Below, piece after piece: positions 1 to 9,501 of a DNA stretch of 64,000 nt (positions are counted from its first letter, which is position 1; every line of letters starts with the position of its first letter). The notes under the pieces were generated by a model that was not told the origin of the DNA, searched no databases, and was given only the letters and a program-made list of their open reading frames with translations. The position numbers and the translations under genes are program-made. This stretch comes from Balneolia bacterium (lineage in GTDB: Bacteria; Bacteroidota; Rhodothermia; Balneolales; Cyclonatronaceae): contig JAIUMA010000014.1 in assembly GCA_022565795.1 (NCBI GenBank), positions 1 to 64,000 on the forward strand, given 5' to 3'.

Positions 1-90
1 GAAACCCCTCGCTACCATGTTGGTCGTACCCTGAAGGGCACTTTGGATTCAGGCAGATTTGTCCCAATCATCCATTTCTCGGAACTGTGA
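1..90 (+). CDS. C-terminal end of an unidentified protein (partial)
   Basis: The first frame is open from base 1 and ends at a TGA at 88-90, giving 29 residues that finish in GRFVPIIHFSEL. The composition looks like ordinary protein, but the piece is too short to assign a family. The gene begins upstream of the window. It converges on xseA, leaving 56 bases between the two stops. It may be a chance open stretch. Confidence 0.4.
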   Translation, partial: ETPRYHVGRTLKGTLDSGRFVPIIHFSEL

Positions 91-146
91 TTCTTGTGAT
101 TAAATGATGGACTATGATAAAATTGCTTATTGGTTGTTGTCGGGTC

Positions 147-1346
147 TCACAGCTTTACCTTCCTGTCTTTCCACTCCACCTGTACCGGTTTTCCTTTTTT
201 GAAGTCTGAGGCTTTCCGGATCCATTCTTCACCCTGCCAGATACGGGTGTAGCCAAGCTCCAGGGGCTGATTCGGATTTTGCTGCTTTAAGCGTGATTCC
301 AGCTGTTCCAGCTTTCTTCGGTTTTGAACGAGCATCATTTCGGTGAGTGAATGTGCTTTTCTGCTGAGATTTTCGATGTAGGTCCGCTGTCTCTGTACGT
401 TTTCCATAACCGCATGCAGCGCGTAGGTTTTGGCCAGCGCCTGTATTCTGTCCCGAGCCCGCTGAAGCCTCAAATCCATCCGGTTGTACAACGATCGATC
501 CAGCTCCTCGACCTGAAATCGGAGATCATTCAGATCCGGAACCATCAGGGCGACCGCCTGAGTGGGCGTAGCTGCCCGCACGTCCGCTACGAAGTCGGAT
601 ATGGAAAAGTCAGTTTCGTGGCCGACAGCACTTATTACGGGTACGGGACAGTCAAATATAGCGCGGGCAACGACTTCCTCATTAAAAGGCCACAAGTCCT
701 CAAGCGAGCCGCCGCCGCGGGTTACGATAACCACGTCGGTTTTGGGCTGTTTCGCGAAATAGTTAACTCCGGATGCAATCTGTGGCGCTGCCTGTACACC
801 CTGTACGGCAGCATGAAAGACGCGGAGGGTAATCATGGGATAGCGCTTCTCAAACGTTGAGATAATGTCCTGAAGCGCCGCTCCCTGGGCCGAGGTCACA
901 ATACCGACAACCTTGGGATAAGCCGGCAGCTTCTTCTTGTGAAGCGGATCGAACAGACCTTCGCGCTGAAGCTTCTGCTTCAGTTGTTCAAACGCCTGCT
1001 GCAGCGCTCCGAGACCGGCCTGACGCGCACTCCGCACAATCAATTGATACTTACCGTGCGGTGCGTACAGCTGGACATCACCCGTAAGCTGGACCTGCTG
1101 ACCATGTGCTGGCTTGAAGCTCAGCCGTTGGTAGGTCGACCGCCACATCACGCAGGGCATCTGTGCACCGGAATCCTTCAGGGTGAAGTAGAGATGACCG
1201 CTTGAGCTCACGACCGGTTTACTTATTTCACCCTCTACATCAACATTCTGGAAGGAAGTCTCGAGCAGATCTTTAATCAGACCCGTGAGTTCGGTTACGG
1301 TTGGTACTTTTGGCTGTTGTGATGTGAAGAGGTCGGGATGTTCCAT
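147..1346 (-). CDS. xseA: Exodeoxyribonuclease VII large subunit
   Basis: This is the catalytic large subunit of exonuclease VII, a cytoplasmic nuclease that degrades single-stranded DNA to short oligonucleotides during repair. The 399-residue length is slightly short for the family. The N-terminal OB-fold is visible around residues 20-110 (GHLYFTLKD near 50). The core motifs VTSAQGAALQDI, RGGGSLEDLWPFNEE and SAVGHETDFSISDFVAD follow. The C-terminal half is the expected long helical, coiled-coil region. No small-subunit gene (xseB) lies next to it; the gene converges on a partial frame at the window edge. The start ATG at 1346 fits the usual family N-terminus. Confidence 0.95.
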   Translation of the reverse strand: MEHPDLFTSQQPKVPTVTELTGLIKDLLETSFQNVDVEGEISKPVVSSSGHLYFTLKDSGAQMPCVMWRSTYQRLSFKPAHGQQVQLTGDVQLYAPHGKYQLIVRSARQAGLGALQQAFEQLKQKLQREGLFDPLHKKKLPAYPKVVGIVTSAQGAALQDIISTFEKRYPMITLRVFHAAVQGVQAAPQIASGVNYFAKQPKTDVVIVTRGGGSLEDLWPFNEEVVARAIFDCPVPVISAVGHETDFSISDFVADVRAATPTQAVALMVPDLNDLRFQVEELDRSLYNRMDLRLQRARDRIQALAKTYALHAVMENVQRQRTYIENLSRKAHSLTEMMLVQNRRKLEQLESRLKQQNPNQPLELGYTRIWQGEEWIRKASDFKKGKPVQVEWKDRKVKL

Positions 1347-1560
1347 GCGTGTAATTTACTCAGGCAGCAATGTTCAGGTATCAGATAACAGAACTACTAC
1401 CAATAACCAATGATTGTATGAAAGTTGATGATTTCCGGATTTATGATGTATGCTTATTTGTGTTCAAAAAACATAAACCGGAGGTTCGATATTAACGTCT
1501 GTTTCGGGTATATTCAAGCCGGATAACGATTTAATTTAGAACCTTCAAATAATTCCGGCC

Positions 1561-2841
1561 ATGCTTTTCCGAAACCTCATTCCAGTTGACAGTAAATCGA
1601 AGTCTGTACCATCCGTGACGGTTGATATCAGGGTAGAAAACGGCATCATTACTGAAATGTCCGACTCTATTGAGCCAAAGAAAGATGAGGAAGTGTTCGA
1701 CGGAAAAGGGGCGTTCGTTTCACCGGGATGGATGGATATGCACGTGCATTTGCGTGAACCGGGTCTGGAGCATAAGGAGACAATCGAAACCGGATGTGCA
1801 GCAGCAGCAGCAGGAGGCTTTACGGCCGTGGCCTGTATGCCCAATACTATTCCAGCTATTCATACGCGTGATGTTGTTGAATATATCGTTAATAAAGCCA
1901 AAAGACTGCCGGTAGATGTCTACCCGATTGGCTGCGTTTCCAAGGAGCGCAAAGGGGAGAGTCTGGCCGAGATGGGAGATATGAAGGATGGCGGCGCCGT
2001 AGCATTCAGCGATGATGGTGATCCGGTCTACAACGCCAAGCTAATGCGCACCGCGCTTGACTACGCTTCTATGCTTGACGTTCCCGTCATCAATCATGAG
2101 GAAGATCTTGATCTGTCCCGGCCCGGTCATATGAATGAAGGACGTGTCTCAAGCAGACTAGGCCTCGAGGGTACACCCGGAATTGCGGAAGAAGTGATGA
2201 TCGCACGTGACATACTGCTTGCAGAGCTAACCGGTGGTCATGTGCATGTGGCGCATATAAGCACCCGTCGTGGCGTTGAGCTGGTGAGAGATGCAAAAAA
2301 ACGAGGCATCAATGTAACGACTGAGGTTTGTCCGCACCACTTTGACCTGACCGATGAAGAGATTGAGCGCAGCGGTTTCGACACCAACTACAAAATGCAC
2401 CCGCCGCTAAGAACCGAAGATGATGTTGAAGCCATGATTGAAGGACTAGCAGATGGTACGATTGATGCCATCTGTACCGATCATGCGCCTCATTCCATAG
2501 AAGAGAAAGAGGTTGAGTTTATCTACGCGCCTAACGGCATTCTCGGGCTGCAAACGGCATGGAGTGTGGTTGTATGCCGTCTGCTCGATACAAAGCGCAT
2601 GCCTTTGGCAGATGTGCTTGAACGCCTCATCGACGCCCCCAGACGAATACTGCGTCTGACTATTCCACAGCTGAAGAAAGGAGAACAGGCTAACTTCACC
2701 ATTTTTAACACGGATGAAAAGTGGACCTACACCACGAAAAACAACAAGTCACGCTCAAGAAACTCGCCATATCTCAACGCTGAACTTAAAGGCCGCGCCG
2801 TAGGAATCTGCAACAAAGGCCAGTGGGTTTTTAATCAGTGA
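1561..2841 (+). CDS. pyrC: Dihydroorotase, class I
   Basis: This enzyme cyclises carbamoyl aspartate to dihydroorotate in pyrimidine synthesis. The 426-residue protein has the amidohydrolase zinc motif HVHLREPG (His61, His63), further likely metal ligands His179 and His232, and the catalytic stretch TDHAPHS with Asp307. A DDG sequence at 151-153 sits where other amidohydrolases have a carboxylated lysine, as is usual in class I dihydroorotases. All expected catalytic residues appear present, so it should be active rather than a PyrC-like pseudo-enzyme. The gene stands alone between two minus-strand genes. Its stop codon lies inside a heptamer tandem repeat, described separately. Confidence 0.95.
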   Translation: MLFRNLIPVDSKSKSVPSVTVDIRVENGIITEMSDSIEPKKDEEVFDGKGAFVSPGWMDMHVHLREPGLEHKETIETGCAAAAAGGFTAVACMPNTIPAIHTRDVVEYIVNKAKRLPVDVYPIGCVSKERKGESLAEMGDMKDGGAVAFSDDGDPVYNAKLMRTALDYASMLDVPVINHEEDLDLSRPGHMNEGRVSSRLGLEGTPGIAEEVMIARDILLAELTGGHVHVAHISTRRGVELVRDAKKRGINVTTEVCPHHFDLTDEEIERSGFDTNYKMHPPLRTEDDVEAMIEGLADGTIDAICTDHAPHSIEEKEVEFIYAPNGILGLQTAWSVVVCRLLDTKRMPLADVLERLIDAPRRILRLTIPQLKKGEQANFTIFNTDEKWTYTTKNNKSRSRNSPYLNAELKGRAVGICNKGQWVFNQ

Positions 2842-2874
2842 GCAGTGAGCAGTGAGCAGTGAGCAGTGAGCAGT
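2836..2874 (+). repeat. CAGTGAG heptamer tandem repeat over the pyrC stop
   Basis: The heptamer CAGTGAG is repeated five times exactly, plus a partial sixth copy (CAGT). The pyrC stop codon TGA at 2839-2841 lies in the first copy. Because each unit contains TGA, changes in copy number would not alter the protein. A degenerate single copy (CAGTGAGCAGT) also follows the secreted protease gene near 36279. Confidence 0.95.
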
Positions 2875-2923
2875 ATCGGATTTTTGTTATTCCTATGCAT
2901 CAGCTCATTTTGATACCTGATAC

Positions 2924-3871
2924 TCACTTACCCACATGGGTTATTGCGTCGCCGGCGTTCAGGACTGGCATGTAGTTCAGGCTGATGACATTACCCGATT
3001 CCCGGGCTTTAATTTTGTAGGTTGTTTCTCCATACGGATCGGTGATGGTGCCCAATAGCTGATTCTTTTTTACGGTATCGCCTGGCGCAATTAACGGATG
3101 AAAAATTCCGGCATATTTGGCGCGGATCCATGATGTTGATTTCATGGTTATGCATTTGTGCGATGCTTCCGGAGCATCCGAAATCATTTTGAGGGCTTTC
3201 ATCATTCTCAATGTGCCGTCAATTCCTTCCTGAATAGAGTAGTCATCAAAACGTAGGGATTCACCGCCTTCATATACTATGATGTGCTTTCCGTTTCGGT
3301 GAGCTGCTTTCCTGAACGATTTGTCGATCATTTTGGAGTTCAGGATGAAGGGTGGAGCAAACATTTCAGCCAGCTTGATGTTGATGCCGTGCTCGAAATC
3401 ACATCTGATTTGGGGGAAGTTGCTCAGACTGGCCCCGCCGGTGTGAAAGTCAATGCCATAGTCGATTAGCGGGATGATTTCATTCATCAAAACATAGGCA
3501 ACTCGATGTGCCAGTGAGCCTGTCTTATTACCGGGAAAGCTTCTGTTCAAATCTTTTCCATCGGGCAGATAGCGCTCTGACTGCAGGAAACCGTATACGT
3601 TTACGATAGGAATCGCAATCACCGTTCCGCAGTTTGGTATGGCCTTGCCTTCAGAGATAAGACGACGCACGATTTCGATTCCGTTGATTTCATTTCCGTG
3701 CAGTCCGGCTGTTAAAAGCAACACGGGACCGGGCTTTTCGCCACGAAATACATAAACCGGAAGATCAATAGGGGTATGGGTTGGGAGACGCGCAATCTTG
3801 AAGTCAACCTGAAGCGTTTCTCCGGGCTTTACTGTGTGTCCTTTGATGGTAAAAACTTCGTTCTGCGACAT
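2924..3871 (-). CDS. Succinylglutamate desuccinylase/aspartoacylase family zinc hydrolase
   Basis: This is a zinc-dependent M14-like deacylase or carboxypeptidase of 315 residues. Zinc ligands are His58 and Glu61 in GLHGNE and His143 in DFHTGG. The substrate-binding DLNRSFPG stretch (Arg110) and a late YEGGES motif with a probable catalytic Glu are also present. The C-terminal part is a small beta-rich domain typical of this family. It starts 2 bases after the rimK stop and is the last gene of a rimB-rimK-deacylase operon. Family members remove acyl groups from N-acyl amino acids; the true substrate here is unknown. The context suggests it acts on a product or by-product of the RimK ligase. 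Confidence 0.85.
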   Translation of the reverse strand: MSQNEVFTIKGHTVKPGETLQVDFKIARLPTHTPIDLPVYVFRGEKPGPVLLLTAGLHGNEINGIEIVRRLISEGKAIPNCGTVIAIPIVNVYGFLQSERYLPDGKDLNRSFPGNKTGSLAHRVAYVLMNEIIPLIDYGIDFHTGGASLSNFPQIRCDFEHGINIKLAEMFAPPFILNSKMIDKSFRKAAHRNGKHIIVYEGGESLRFDDYSIQEGIDGTLRMMKALKMISDAPEASHKCITMKSTSWIRAKYAGIFHPLIAPGDTVKKNQLLGTITDPYGETTYKIKARESGNVISLNYMPVLNAGDAITHVGK

Positions 3872-3873
3872 GG

Positions 3874-4782
3874 TTAAACCCCTATTTTGTCTTTTGTACT
3901 GTTGCGAATAGCAGCGCGCTGTTCCAGGTATTTAATAATCTTGGAGGCAATGTCTATGCCTGTAGACTGCTCGATTCCCTGAAGACCGGGAGAGGAATTC
4001 ACTTCCATTACCAGAGGACCGCGGTCACTTTGCAGCATATCCACACCGGCTATCGCAAGTCCCAGGGCTTTGGCAGCCTTGATGGCCGTACGTCTTTCCG
4101 CGGCGCTCAGCTTAATAGATTCTGCGCTTCCGCCGCGGTGGAGGTTCGACCGAAAATCACCCTCTTTCCCTGTACGTTTCATCGCACCCACAACCTTTCC
4201 GTCTACTATAAAGGCCCGGATATCAGAGCCGCGTGACTCCCTAATAAACTCCTGAATAAGAATGTTGGTCTTCAGGCCGTAAAAAGCATCCAGTACCGAT
4301 TCCGCGGCCTTTTTGGTTTCTGCCAGAACCACTCCAATTCCCTGCGTGCCTTCCAGAAGCTTGATAACAACGGGCGTACCACCAACCATCTCAATAATAT
4401 CAGCTTTATCTTTCGGAAGACGGGCAAAACCCGTTTTAGGCATATCAACACCCGCGCGGGAGAGAATCTGCAGGCTGCGGAGCTTGTCACGCGAGCGGAC
4501 TATGGCCTGCGATTCGGATGCTGACATCACGCCCATCATTTCAAACTGACGTACAATCGCACAGCCGTAAAACGTAACTGATGCTCCTATTCTCGGGATG
4601 ATGGCATCAATTTGCTCAACCTTCTTGCCCTCATAGTGAATCTCCGGATTCGACTTTTCAATGGATACATAGCACTTTAGGTGATCCAGCACGCGCATGT
4701 CGTGACCGCGCTGTTCACCGGCTTCAATAAGTCTTTTTGTGGAGTAGAGGTTTTGGTTTCTGGAGAGTACGGCAATTTTCAT
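3874..4782 (-). CDS. rimK: RimK-type ATP-grasp alpha-L-glutamate ligase
   Basis: This 302-residue ATP-grasp ligase has the characteristic N-terminal MKIAVLSRN, the central [18 protein letters not shown] nucleotide-binding stretch, and the metal-binding [13 protein letters not shown] near residue 260. In E. coli, RimK adds glutamates to the C-terminus of ribosomal protein S6 and makes poly-glutamate; related ligases make N-acetyl-aspartyl-glutamate or cofactor tails. The start codon overlaps the upstream rimB stop by one base (TGATG), so the two are translationally coupled. The ligase chemistry is secure; the acceptor cannot be read from sequence. Confidence 0.87.
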   Translation of the reverse strand: MKIAVLSRNQNLYSTKRLIEAGEQRGHDMRVLDHLKCYVSIEKSNPEIHYEGKKVEQIDAIIPRIGASVTFYGCAIVRQFEMMGVMSASESQAIVRSRDKLRSLQILSRAGVDMPKTGFARLPKDKADIIEMVGGTPVVIKLLEGTQGIGVVLAETKKAAESVLDAFYGLKTNILIQEFIRESRGSDIRAFIVDGKVVGAMKRTGKEGDFRSNLHRGGSAESIKLSAAERRTAIKAAKALGLAIAGVDMLQSDRGPLVMEVNSSPGLQGIEQSTGIDIASKIIKYLEQRAAIRNSTKDKIGV

Positions 4783-5252
4783 CAGCTGTTCTTTTCTTCG
4801 TTTATCGACTTTTGTTTCAGGTTGAAGGCAACGTTCTTTTGTGATACATCCACGATAAAGCGGTTGTAGAGTGCTTTTCTGCCCAGTAGCACCGGATATT
4901 CAAGCTTTGAGCGGTCGGCCAAAGAAAGCTCAAGCTTGTAAATCTTATCATAAATCTTCATACGGGCCTGTACAATAATGCGTTTCTGTACCTGCCCAAA
5001 GCTGTTCTTAATTTTCCGCCTGGCCTTTACAGGAAGAATGATTTCCTGATGGTTATAAGCCGGATGGGTGGGGTCCAGCAGTTTGAAGCTAACCATTTCA
5101 GTGTCGCTATCTTTGAACGACACTATATCGTGGCAATGTATAGCAGAGGTATAAGCACCGGTATCTACTTTAGCATCTATTTCGAAAAGGTTGAAATCCG
5201 GGAAATCGATTTTCTCAACCCTGCCGATTGTGCGCGGCTTCTTTATCTTCAT
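4782..5252 (-). CDS. rimB: RimB-like retropepsin-fold protease ('ATP-dependent zinc protease' family)
   Basis: The 156-residue protein has the retropepsin-like signature [13 protein letters not shown] near residue 30, a VLLGRKAL stretch near residue 120, and the compact one-domain size of PF05618. These proteins are annotated as ATP-dependent zinc proteases but look like aspartic peptidases (DTGA). In Pseudomonas, RimB works against RimK in ribosome modification. It is the first gene of the cassette and overlaps rimK by one base. The nuo terminator lies upstream, so the cassette probably has its own promoter in 5253-5308. Confidence 0.8.
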   Translation of the reverse strand: MKIKKPRTIGRVEKIDFPDFNLFEIDAKVDTGAYTSAIHCHDIVSFKDSDTEMVSFKLLDPTHPAYNHQEIILPVKARRKIKNSFGQVQKRIIVQARMKIYDKIYKLELSLADRSKLEYPVLLGRKALYNRFIVDVSQKNVAFNLKQKSINEEKNS

Positions 5253-5308
5253 GATTAACTATAAGCAATGATTATTAGCGAATATCTAAACCTATCATTA
5301 ATAAACGA

Positions 5309-5342
5309 AAAAAAGCCGGTATCTCGTGGAACACCGGCTTTT
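5309..5342 (-). terminator. Rho-independent terminator after nuoH
   Basis: A perfect 10-bp stem, AAAAGCCGGT paired with ACCGGCTTTT (5311-5320 and 5333-5342), encloses a 12-base loop. On the minus strand it is followed by further T residues. It sits 50 bases past the nuoH stop and before rimB, so it separates the complex I operon from the rim cassette. Confidence 0.85.
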
Positions 5343-5392
5343 CTCCAAAATGTGTCGCTACTTGGTTGGCTGATTTTATGCTTAACTGTCTC

Positions 5393-6409
5393 TTAGAACC
5401 AGGTGTGGATAGCCATCAGGATGAAAGCAATTACCACGAAGTTTAAGATAGAAAGAGGAAGTAGCTTAGACCAGCCAAGGCTCATAAGCTGATTGTACTT
5501 AAATCTCGGGATTGTCCAGCGCACCCAGATAAAGAAGAATACCATAAATGAAGTCTTACCAACAAACACGCTTACATCAAGGATGGCTTTTGCCCATGTT
5601 CCAGCTTCCGGAAGAAGGTGCTCGTAGAAACCTGCAAACGGAAGGTGATATCCACCAAGGAAGAAGGTGGTGATGAGCATACTACCAATTACGACGTGCA
5701 TATACTCCGCGAGGAAGAACATACCGAATTTCATGGAGCTGTACTCGGTATGGAAACCACCTACAAGCTCCTGCTCAGCCTCAACAAGGTCAAACGGAGC
5801 TCGGTTAGCCTCTGCAAACGCACACACGGTAAAAATGATAAATCCGATTGGATTTACCATAATACCCCACCAGAAAAGCTGGGAATTTACCATGTCGACC
5901 ATGCTTAGTGATGCTGCAAAAAGAACCATGGAGGCAATGGCCATACCCATAGGCAGCTCATAGCTAAGCATCTGTGCCGCAGCACGCAAACCACCAAGAA
6001 GGGAATACTTACTGTTAGACGCCCATCCCGCCATGGTTACGCCATAAACACCCAAAGAGGCAATGGCCAGAATGTACAGGATACCAATGTTGAGATCAGC
6101 AATGAAAAGCCCGTCACCAAAAGGAATGACGGCAATAGTCATCAATGCCGTAATAACGGGTATCAGAGGCGCAACGGTATGAAGCGTACGGTTACCGTAG
6201 CTGGGCGTTACGTCCTCTTTGAAAATCAGCTTTACAACGTCGGCTACCGGTTGAAGCAGACCCAAAGGCCCCACACGGTTCGGACCAACGCGATACTGAA
6301 TAAATGCCGCAATACGGCGCTCAGCATATACGGTTATAGCCGCCGAGTTCAGAAGAGCGAACAGAGCCGCACCTAAAATGATGTATGAAGAAATGATTGG
6401 AGCATCCAT
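5393..6409 (-). CDS. nuoH: NADH-quinone oxidoreductase subunit H
   Basis: This is the membrane subunit of respiratory complex I that links the peripheral arm to the proton pump and forms part of the quinone cavity. The 338-residue protein has about eight hydrophobic segments. It carries the conserved loops QYRVGPNRVGPLGLLQPVAD and RAPFDLVEAEQELVGGFHTEY, the latter with the acidic residues of the quinone channel. The ATG at 6409 is preferred to a TTG directly upstream. It is the last gene of this nuo operon. nuoI through nuoN do not follow; a terminator and the rim cassette do. Confidence 0.95.
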   Translation of the reverse strand: MDAPIISSYIILGAALFALLNSAAITVYAERRIAAFIQYRVGPNRVGPLGLLQPVADVVKLIFKEDVTPSYGNRTLHTVAPLIPVITALMTIAVIPFGDGLFIADLNIGILYILAIASLGVYGVTMAGWASNSKYSLLGGLRAAAQMLSYELPMGMAIASMVLFAASLSMVDMVNSQLFWWGIMVNPIGFIIFTVCAFAEANRAPFDLVEAEQELVGGFHTEYSSMKFGMFFLAEYMHVVIGSMLITTFFLGGYHLPFAGFYEHLLPEAGTWAKAILDVSVFVGKTSFMVFFFIWVRWTIPRFKYNQLMSLGWSKLLPLSILNFVVIAFILMAIHTWF

Positions 6410-6465
6410 CAATAAAAACGTTACCTGATTGAAGGTTATTTAGTTAGGTCGTTGCTTAGCGGATG

Positions 6466-8205
6466 CTAAACCGACTTTGCTTCTTGTTCGTTAGTAATGA
6501 GCGGCACACCTAGCTCATCGTCAATACGGTCGTAGTTTACGCCGCTGAATTTCTCGTTTACTGTAGCAATTTCAGCGATGATGTCTCTGGTCGACTGATA
6601 CCCAAACTGCTGGTCGGAAAGGGCAGCAACGCGCTCGATGAATTCCCATGCAGGAATACAGTCAATACGGTTTCTGTCGCTCACCCAGTTGTCGAACTTG
6701 GTTCCGTAGCGGTCAAGACGTCCTACCGACATCTCAAGGTTGAGTTTACGGTTGGTATAGATGGTTTCCTTCGCCGCTACTGTACGCTGAATGCGCCCGC
6801 CGGTATTTACATAAGAGCAGCTCTGCTCTACGGAATTGGCGATAGGCACCACAAGGTCAGCCGCTGCTGATGTCTCGTTGTGGTTAGAGCCCATATATAC
6901 GAAATACTTACCGCTGAATGAATTTGCACTTACAGCGCCACGGCCAACAAGATCGTCTTCAAGTGAGATTATCAGTTTTACGCCTGAAGACTTGATTTTT
7001 GCTTCCAGCTCAGAAGCGGAAAGCTCTTTGATGTCAAGCAGACGGCATCCGTTTGTATTCGGATACTGATCGTCTTCGATCAGGAATCCGTCACCGGAAC
7101 CTTCCTTGATGAATGGCGTGAATACGGTTTCATCTACGCCAAGCGCCTTAAAACGTTTCTGAAGCACATAGTTGTCTTCCACAGAAGAGAAGGCGCTGCC
7201 GATTACCAGAATTTCTTGGGGCTTAACTTCCTGAAGCTTCTCAGCGATGGTCATTTCAGCGTTTGCCCAGGATGATTTGATAACATCGCCATCAATCTTA
7301 ACCTGTGGCTTGGAAATTCTGTTTTCATTGAGACGACTCACATCGTCGCGCCCGAAGTCAGGCATCCAGTGGTCGTTAACCGCAGGATTAAAGCGAGGGG
7401 TGATGCGCATCACAAGGTTGTCGCGCGTCCAGACGTCAATGTTACATCCTTTGCCGTTGGTTACGTCAATGCCGGGCGTCTGATTCATTTCCCACACGCG
7501 GGCCTTGAAGCGGAAATCAGCTGAAGTAAGCGCGCCTACCGGACAGATATCCACGGTATTGAGCGAATACGGATCGTCGAACTCGGTACCAGGAGCTACA
7601 GCAGGGTAGTTCTTATCTCCACGGGCGATAATGGTAAGCTGATCAGTTTTACTGATTTCACTCGTGAAACGCACGCAGCGCGTACAGTTAATGCAGCGCT
7701 CAGCGTCCAGAATTACTTTAGGACCAAGCTTGATACGCTTTGGTTTGTGCACTTTCTTGTGCTCAAAACGACTTCCTTCAGGACCATATTTGTAGGTCTG
7801 AATCTGCAGCGGACACTCACCGGCCTGATCACAAATCGGACAGTCCAAAGGGTGATTCACGAGAATGAACTCAAGCGTGTCTTTCTGAGCACGTTCTACG
7901 AGTTCACTTGTACGCTGTGTTTTAATTACCATTCCGTCGGTAGCCTCAAGGCTGCAGGAGGTCATAAGCTTAGGGAAGAAGCGAATAACTCGCTCGCCCT
8001 TGTCGTCTAGCTCCCATTCACCGGTATCGCGGTTCATTACGGGCGTGCCGGCTTCTACGTAGCACTGACGGCAGTTGGCAGGAATGGAAAGTGAAGGATG
8101 ATAGCAGAAGAAAGGATGATCTAAGCCCTGATCCAGCATAAACTGGAGAACAAGTGGTTTTCCCTCAAACTCGTATCTGACGTTATCAATAAAAATTTCG
8201 GGCAT
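6466..8205 (-). CDS. nuoG: NADH-quinone oxidoreductase subunit G (short form)
   Basis: This is the large iron-sulfur subunit of the complex I NADH-oxidising arm. Residues 1-100 form the 2Fe-2S ferredoxin domain (Cys34, Cys45, Cys48, Cys84). The His-Cys3 4Fe-4S site is HPLDCPICDQAGEC (His118, Cys122, Cys125, Cys131). A second 4Fe-4S site is CINCTRC plus CPVG (Cys171, Cys174, Cys177, Cys221). The rest is a reduced molybdopterin-oxidoreductase-like domain ending around ETSAAADLVVPIANSVEQ. At 579 residues it is much shorter than the E. coli protein (about 900), and I see no cysteines for the extra N7 cluster. It is 12 bases from nuoF. Confidence 0.93.
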   Translation of the reverse strand: MPEIFIDNVRYEFEGKPLVLQFMLDQGLDHPFFCYHPSLSIPANCRQCYVEAGTPVMNRDTGEWELDDKGERVIRFFPKLMTSCSLEATDGMVIKTQRTSELVERAQKDTLEFILVNHPLDCPICDQAGECPLQIQTYKYGPEGSRFEHKKVHKPKRIKLGPKVILDAERCINCTRCVRFTSEISKTDQLTIIARGDKNYPAVAPGTEFDDPYSLNTVDICPVGALTSADFRFKARVWEMNQTPGIDVTNGKGCNIDVWTRDNLVMRITPRFNPAVNDHWMPDFGRDDVSRLNENRISKPQVKIDGDVIKSSWANAEMTIAEKLQEVKPQEILVIGSAFSSVEDNYVLQKRFKALGVDETVFTPFIKEGSGDGFLIEDDQYPNTNGCRLLDIKELSASELEAKIKSSGVKLIISLEDDLVGRGAVSANSFSGKYFVYMGSNHNETSAAADLVVPIANSVEQSCSYVNTGGRIQRTVAAKETIYTNRKLNLEMSVGRLDRYGTKFDNWVSDRNRIDCIPAWEFIERVAALSDQQFGYQSTRDIIAEIATVNEKFSGVNYDRIDDELGVPLITNEQEAKSV

Positions 8206-8217
8206 TGCGAATTTGGA

Positions 8218-9498
8218 TTATGCTAATGCGTAAACGGTATTTTTAACTTTTTTCTCAAAATCTTCGCGGAAACGGGTAACTGCGTAGCGAACAGGCCATG
8301 CGGCAGCATCAGCCAGCGCGCAAATCGTACGGCCTTCCATCTGCGTACACAGATCAAGCAGAAGATCGAGGTCACGCATTTCGCCATGACCATCTTTGAT
8401 TTTTATAAGCGTTTTTTCCAGGAATCCGGTACCGTCACGACATGGCGTGCACTGGCCACAGGACTCGTGATGGTAGAAGTGTGAAATTCTCCAGACAACA
8501 TCCACAATATCGGTGTCTTCATCCATGATAATCATTCCGGCAGTTCCCATCATGGAGCCAGCGGTGCGAAGGCTGTCGGCATCCATGCAAACACCTTCAA
8601 GCTGATCACCGCGAAGGGGAGGAGTGGAAGATCCGCCTGGAATTACGGCTTTGATTTTCTTGCCGCCTCTCATGCCGCCGCAAACCTCGTAAATAAGATC
8701 ATGAATCGACATGCCTGTTGGATATTCATATACGCCAGGCTTATTGATGTGACCTGATATACCATAAAGTACAGGTCCGGGATGGTTTTCAGCACCGATG
8801 GACTTGTACCAGTCTGCGCCATTCTTAATTACGAGCGGTACATTCGCCAGCGTTTCAATATTGTTGATGGTTGTCGGACGCCCCCAAAGGCCTTTTTGGG
8901 CAGGGAATGGCGGCTTAACGCGCGGATAGCCACGCTTGCCTTCAAGTGATTCCATCAAAGAAGACTCCTCGCCGCAGATATATGCGCCGGCGCCGGAGTG
9001 AACGTACATGTCCATATCATAACCGGAACCCATGATGTTTTTGCCAAGATATCCTTTGGCATACGCATCATCGATGGCTTTCTGCATCATATCGATCCAG
9101 TCTTTGTATTCGCCGCGAATGTAGACATAAACAGCGTCTATGTGCATGGCGAATCCGGCTATAGTAGCACCTTCGATAAACAAGTGCGGGTTGTATTCAA
9201 AAATCTGACGATCCTTAAAGGTGCCCGGCTCGGACTCATCACCGTTTGCAGCAATGTAGCGGGGTTTACCGTCCGGCTTAGGCATGAACGACCACTTTAG
9301 ACCTGCATTGAAGCCCGCTCCGCCACGACCACGGATGTTGGCAGCCTTCACTTCGTCAACGACCTTTTCAGGTGTCCACTCTTTAAGAACTTTAGCCAAC
9401 TGCTGATATCCGCCGTTTTTCTCAAAAACCTCAATCTTGTGAAGGTTAGGGATTTTGGGGATTAGTACTGGTTCAAAATTTCTCCATTCAACTGCCAT
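8218..9498 (-). CDS. nuoF: NADH-quinone oxidoreductase subunit F
   Basis: This is the NADH- and FMN-binding subunit of complex I, where electrons enter the enzyme. The 426-residue protein carries the nucleotide loop GRGGAGF (57-63), the FMN-region motif ICGEESSLMESLEGKRGYPR (174-193), and the N3 4Fe-4S cluster site SCGQCTPCRDG with Cys347, Cys350, Cys353 and distant Cys393 in TICALADAAAWP. Length and motifs are complete. It follows nuoE by 3 bases and precedes nuoG by 12, as expected of a co-transcribed NADH-dehydrogenase module. Confidence 0.96.
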   Translation of the reverse strand: MAVEWRNFEPVLIPKIPNLHKIEVFEKNGGYQQLAKVLKEWTPEKVVDEVKAANIRGRGGAGFNAGLKWSFMPKPDGKPRYIAANGDESEPGTFKDRQIFEYNPHLFIEGATIAGFAMHIDAVYVYIRGEYKDWIDMMQKAIDDAYAKGYLGKNIMGSGYDMDMYVHSGAGAYICGEESSLMESLEGKRGYPRVKPPFPAQKGLWGRPTTINNIETLANVPLVIKNGADWYKSIGAENHPGPVLYGISGHINKPGVYEYPTGMSIHDLIYEVCGGMRGGKKIKAVIPGGSSTPPLRGDQLEGVCMDADSLRTAGSMMGTAGMIIMDEDTDIVDVVWRISHFYHHESCGQCTPCRDGTGFLEKTLIKIKDGHGEMRDLDLLLDLCTQMEGRTICALADAAAWPVRYAVTRFREDFEKKVKNTVYALA

Positions 9499-9501
9499 GA
9501 A

